A stretch of DNA of 64,000 nt. Source: Allacma fusca (lineage: Eukaryota; Arthropoda; Collembola; Symphypleona; Sminthuridae). Within the stretch, counting starts at the first letter, position 1; the number at the start of each line of letters is the position of its first letter. Where the stretch lies: the NCBI GenBank assembly GCA_947179485.1, contig OX359246.1, positions 14,756,001 through 14,820,000 of the forward strand, given 5' to 3'. Below are positions 60,564 through 64,000 of this stretch, piece after piece. The notes below the pieces were generated by a model. It had not been told where the DNA came from. It saw only the letters and a program-made list of their open reading frames with translations, and did not search any database. The translations under genes and the position numbers were made by a program.

Positions 60564-61565
60564 TAGTGGTCGGACCAGTTCAGGTCAAAACTGAAAAATT
60601 CAGTTTGGTTCATACAAATTTTGGTTCAGTTCGATACACAAACCAAACTGAATGGTTCTGTTTCAGCGTAAAACTGAACTGAACTGATTTTTACGCATTC
60701 ACAATAAAGCCTGTTTTTGTCATGACGCACTTCTCCTTTCTGACGGTTGCATTTGCCGTGCTATATATTTATACATATATAAGAACATAACGGATATGCC
60801 CAATATCTCCTTATTGATATCGGTATTCGTCAAAAACGAATACTGGCACAAGCAAGACTCACTGGGACATATTTCAGATTCCTCGATGCAGTTTACAAAT
60901 TCCCGAATATGTTCAATCCCCAACTGTGCCAAGCATGCAACACACAAGATATGGACTCACTCGAACATACACTTCTTCGGTGTCCAATGCAGGGTATAAA
61001 CCATAACCGATATAATGTACATGCACCATATAGAGCATACTTCAACCCAGAAACAAGAGATGTGTAATTTAATACAAATGTTGCACAACTTTCTCAGAAG
61101 GAGAGAATTCTTTATAGATTTTAGCTAGATGGCAAAAATATTACTTAAGTACCATTATTACGTATTATGTATTAGTATGTAAAAAACAAAATGAGAATCA
61201 CACAATTATATCAAAATAACTTTGTAAACCCGAATTACTTGGTGGGTCATGGGCGAAAGCCTACAGGATCCCAAATAAATAAATACAAAAAAAATACATA
61301 ACGGATATGTATGTATGTGCGTATATACGAACATATACTATATATATTGCATTTACCAAAAAGGAAACTATTTGCTTTATAGTTTTAACCTGGCTCGTTA
61401 AACTGTTTTGTAATCAGTTCAGTTCAGTTCATAGAGGAAACTGGACTGAACTTGGAGACTGGAAGAAAAACGAACTGAACTGAAATTTTGATTTTCGATT
61501 CAGTTCACTTTGTGAACCGAACTAAACTGAATTTTGCGAACCAAACTGAACTGGTCCGGCCACTA
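60564..61565. mobile_element. hAT-like MITE filled with CTGAACTGA words
   Basis: The ends TAGTGGTCGGACCAGTTCAG and CTGAACTGGTCCGGCCACTA lie between perfect duplications TTGTTGAT (60556-60563 and 61566-61573). Its left duplication shares base 60556 with the right duplication of the preceding element. A LINE tail is inserted inside. Confidence 0.9.
60799..61295 (+). mobile_element. 5'-truncated LINE tail inside a hAT MITE
   Basis: A plus-strand frame at about 60827 reads RILAQARLTGTYFRFLDAVY and LCQACNTQDMDSLEHTLLRC, the CxxC...HxxxxC finger found C-terminal to reverse transcriptase in I/Jockey/R1-type LINEs. It ends in an A-rich tail after AATAAATAAATAC and is flanked by the 14-bp duplication ACATAACGGATATG (60785-60798 and 61296-61309). 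Confidence 0.85.
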
Positions 61566-61859
61566 TTGTTGATAAGCTCTTTTGAAATTTGCGTTGAGGG
61601 TGTCGACGCTATACATTGATACGTAATGGAATTTTTAGAAACTCCATTATTATTCCTTCGGATGAACCACACTCACTGCGGTTAGCCAGAAATTGTCTAA
61701 CTGAAAACTAAGGCTGGAATCCTATTTGTATGCTTCTTTATACTTTCGTGCATATAGGTAATGGTTGAAAATGGCTTTATTCTGTTTTTACCCTTTAAAT
61801 TTGTATTTCAAACTTTTTAAAGGGTCTTTGAGTGTAATGAACTGATGATATCATTTGAC

Positions 61860-62078
61860 ATTTGTTATTGTCCGGCGCATATGATTTTGTATTTAATATG
61901 GAAGTCTGTAAAATGCATAAAAGGTGAAATTATTTTGGGTTGGGTGAAAATGGATTTTCATGTTTTGATTTTTTTTATAGGACAGCTTTTTAATTTCAAA
62001 ACAATATTTCAAATTTGTCTGTGTAAGTTGTGTTTTACAGATGCGTATTCCCATTTGAACTTAATCTACAGTTTGACC
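61860..62078. repeat. Repeat R end part, copy upstream of gene B
   Basis: The partner of 33190-33378 (TTTCAAAACAATATTTCAAA, TTTGTCTGTGTAAGTTG, GATGCGTATTCCC). It ends at the same target (GTTTGACC) where another element begins. Confidence 0.55.
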
Positions 62079-63215
62079 CAAAGATGCACATCCTTTTTCG
62101 AAGGATATGGGTTATAGGCACATAAATACGATATGCATTAAAATCAAGCTTCTTATGTAGGTAGGATAGGATATTAACCGAAGTCTTCAGCCTTTTGTAC
62201 TGCAAGTATAAAGCAAAATAGGCAGGACTTGGTTCCATATAAATGTTGCCAAAAATATAGGAAGGAATCCTCGGATTTAGTGTATATGTATGTCGAATAA
62301 TAGAGCGTCCATAAATGATGTCATCAAAATTTTGTATGTTTTATGACCCCCTCATACTGCCATCACCTCCTGTCATCAAATAGTGTAGTGATGGACCTAC
62401 CCATGATGTTGACGTCAGCAAGTCTGAACGCACTCCAGAATCGCCCGAAAATTATGCTTGTCTTACCTTGTTAGATGGAAACCATTGCGATACAATTTTT
62501 GCGCTTATGTAGGAGACAATTTTCCACTGGAGTAGCCGTGGATAATAAATAATTTACTAACAAGACATGCAAAATGTTTGAACGATTCTGGAGTATTTTC
62601 AGGCTCTTTCAACGTTGTAAATTCAGTGTGGTTTCTGCGCTTTCGGAATGAGCATTTATTAGTATCGTTCATTCTTCTCAAAAGCTTTAAAATATTGGAT
62701 TATCTTTTTCTGATTGTTGCTTAGTTTTTTCATTTTGAAATGTTTCAGCAATATTTAATTTTCCAGACAGACTAATATGTTGAGTCGTAAGTGATTAAAA
62801 GATGAATCAACAAATTAATTAATAAACTTATTGCTTCGTCATGCATTTTAAAATTTTGTTTAAAATGCAGAAATTATCAATTATTAATCTGTTGCTTACA
62901 CTTAAGCACACTGTAATTACCTTACTGAGATAGTTGCATTTTTATATGGACTTCAGGAGTATACATACGTAATTTGCGGACAGGACGGGAAGGATCGCTG
63001 TTCATACAAAGAATGAAATTTATAGGATAGGAATAGGCATATATACTGCTATTGTATCCTATATAGGAAATAGGTAGGCAGCTTGAATAGGCTTGACAAT
63101 CCTATATCTATATACATAGAGGGATCGAGTTTTCCACTGCTTTAAATAGGATATGTACGATGTATTCTTAGTTCCCATAAGGTTATGGAAATGCGGAAAC
63201 ATTTGTGTAACTTTG
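62079..63215. mobile_element. Likely hAT-like element of the TAGGATAGG family, no target duplication seen
   Basis: The left end CAAAGATGCACA and right end TGTGTAACTTTG are inverted with two mismatches, and the interior aligns with 59687-60548. Against that copy it has an extra segment at about 62303-62567 beginning GAGCGTCCATAAATGATG. The flanks GTTTGACC and CTATCTGT do not match, so an end may be lost. Confidence 0.55.
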
Positions 63216-63389
63216 CTATCTGTTCATACCATATATCTGTAGTTTTCCGAACACTTGCTAATGTGGCCGGGATTACTAATGGGTAATGTATGACTTGTTC
63301 ATGAAGTCAGAATTCACCGAGGCAAAAAATAAACTATGTGAAGTGGCTTACTGAAAAACAAATGTGCATAGGAATTTCCCTCAATTAAT

Positions 63390-63535
63390 TAGCAATGTCT
63401 GGAAGTGACACCTAAACTTAATAATTAAAATAAAGTGCAGTGTATATTTAGCCCAGAACTGGAATCAGGAGCAAAAACTTGTTGATTCTAAAACGCTCAA
63501 CAATGTTGTGAATGAAAACACTACCCTAGTGAAAG
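63390..63535 (-). repeat. Start of repeat R, inverted
   Basis: The reverse complement of the R copies at 34130 and 1-120: TTGTTGATTCTAAAACGCTC, then AACACTACCCTAG. It is the only R copy in this orientation in the window. Confidence 0.6.
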
Positions 63536-63599
63536 AAAACATTTCCCATAATTTTTGGAAAACTGGGAAATTCCAAGTTGTGGTTCGATCATTTATGAG

Positions 63600-64000
63600 G
63601 CCAGAGCACAGCTGCTCTAGTCTAGTCAGACTTGACTAGAAAAGTCTTGACTTAACTTGGCTAGAAAGCAAAATGCATGTAAAAGACTTGACTTGACTAG
63701 TGTTGTCCAGTCTTGAGTGAGAGTTTGAGACTGGGTGGCAAAACGAAAAAACTGACTCTTAAAAGACTGAGACTGACTTTAAAAAGAAGGCGTTTATGAG
63801 ACTGAGACTGAGTGAAACTGTTACATTTTGTAAAAAGACTGACTGAGACTGATAGAAAGACGCATGTATACAACGCGCGTATACAATATTAAGCAATTTT
63901 AAATTTTCGCGCCATTATTAAACCCAAGGATGGAAATTAGCGCCATTTTGTATCCTTGGGGACTGAGTGGGAGTTTGGCCCAAGACTTTTCTTGGGACTG
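63600..64000. mobile_element. Word-rich element(s) cut by window edge
   Basis: It starts near CAGAGCACAGCTGCTCT with GACTTGACTAG words, then from about 63700 switches to GACTGAGACTGA words like those in 35472-37516. It has the style of the hAT-like elements in this window, but the right end lies outside, so no duplication can be checked. Confidence 0.4.

Larger units (their letters stand above)
40140..62078. repeat. Segmental duplication, copy 2 (contains pseudogene B)
   Basis: This is the partner of 12130-33386 in direct orientation. Copy-specific insertions here are the retroposon at 42658-44485, the TA-flanked element at 45587-46457 and the two hAT-like elements at 59687-61565. The intron minisatellite, the 39-bp array and the pogo-like element of copy 1 are missing. 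Confidence 0.85.

Overview
The window is eukaryotic nuclear DNA, almost certainly from an arthropod and probably an insect. It is AT-rich, its genes have GT-AG introns, it is packed with DNA transposons and it carries animal-type (type I) fatty acid synthase genes. No rRNA, tRNA gene or CRISPR array was seen. Species cannot be named from the sequence alone.

The only gene that looks functional is a complete multidomain fatty acid synthase (FAS) on the minus strand, 28561 down to 16926. Five exons joined at canonical splice sites with compatible phases give a 2344-residue protein. It has the full order KS, MAT, DH, pseudo-methyltransferase/pseudo-KR, ER, KR, ACP, TE, with every expected catalytic residue present. 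A second copy (57927 down to 47657, same strand) is a broken paralogue. Its exon 3 is duplicated, several indels shift the frame and one codon is a stop, yet the last 1219 codons are still open. Older scraps of FAS exons 1 and 2 lie at about 8.5, 12.8, 40.8 and 41.4 kb.

The layout is a tandem segmental duplication. A unit made of a dispersed repeat (here R), a spacer with FAS exon 1/2 fossils (here X), a FAS gene and its upstream flank occurs at about 9.9-33.4 kb and again at about 34.1-62.1 kb. A third R-X pair without a gene fills 1-9.9 kb. Comparing copies exposes empty sites, so many insertions can be bounded to the base.

These insertions include nine elements with 8-bp target duplications (hAT-like), one nested in another and two abutting. 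There are also three Helitron termini, one bounded from its TC start to its CTAG end, two related fold-back elements with internal palindromes, and two elements with TA duplications (pogo/Tc1-like). Two truncated LINE tails, a tRNA-headed retroposon and four minisatellite tracts complete the list. No capsid, envelope or LTR-type gene was recognised.

In sum, the window shows birth and death of FAS-like genes. One lineage-duplicated enzyme survives, one copy died fairly recently, others decayed earlier, and transposons continue to fill the spacers.
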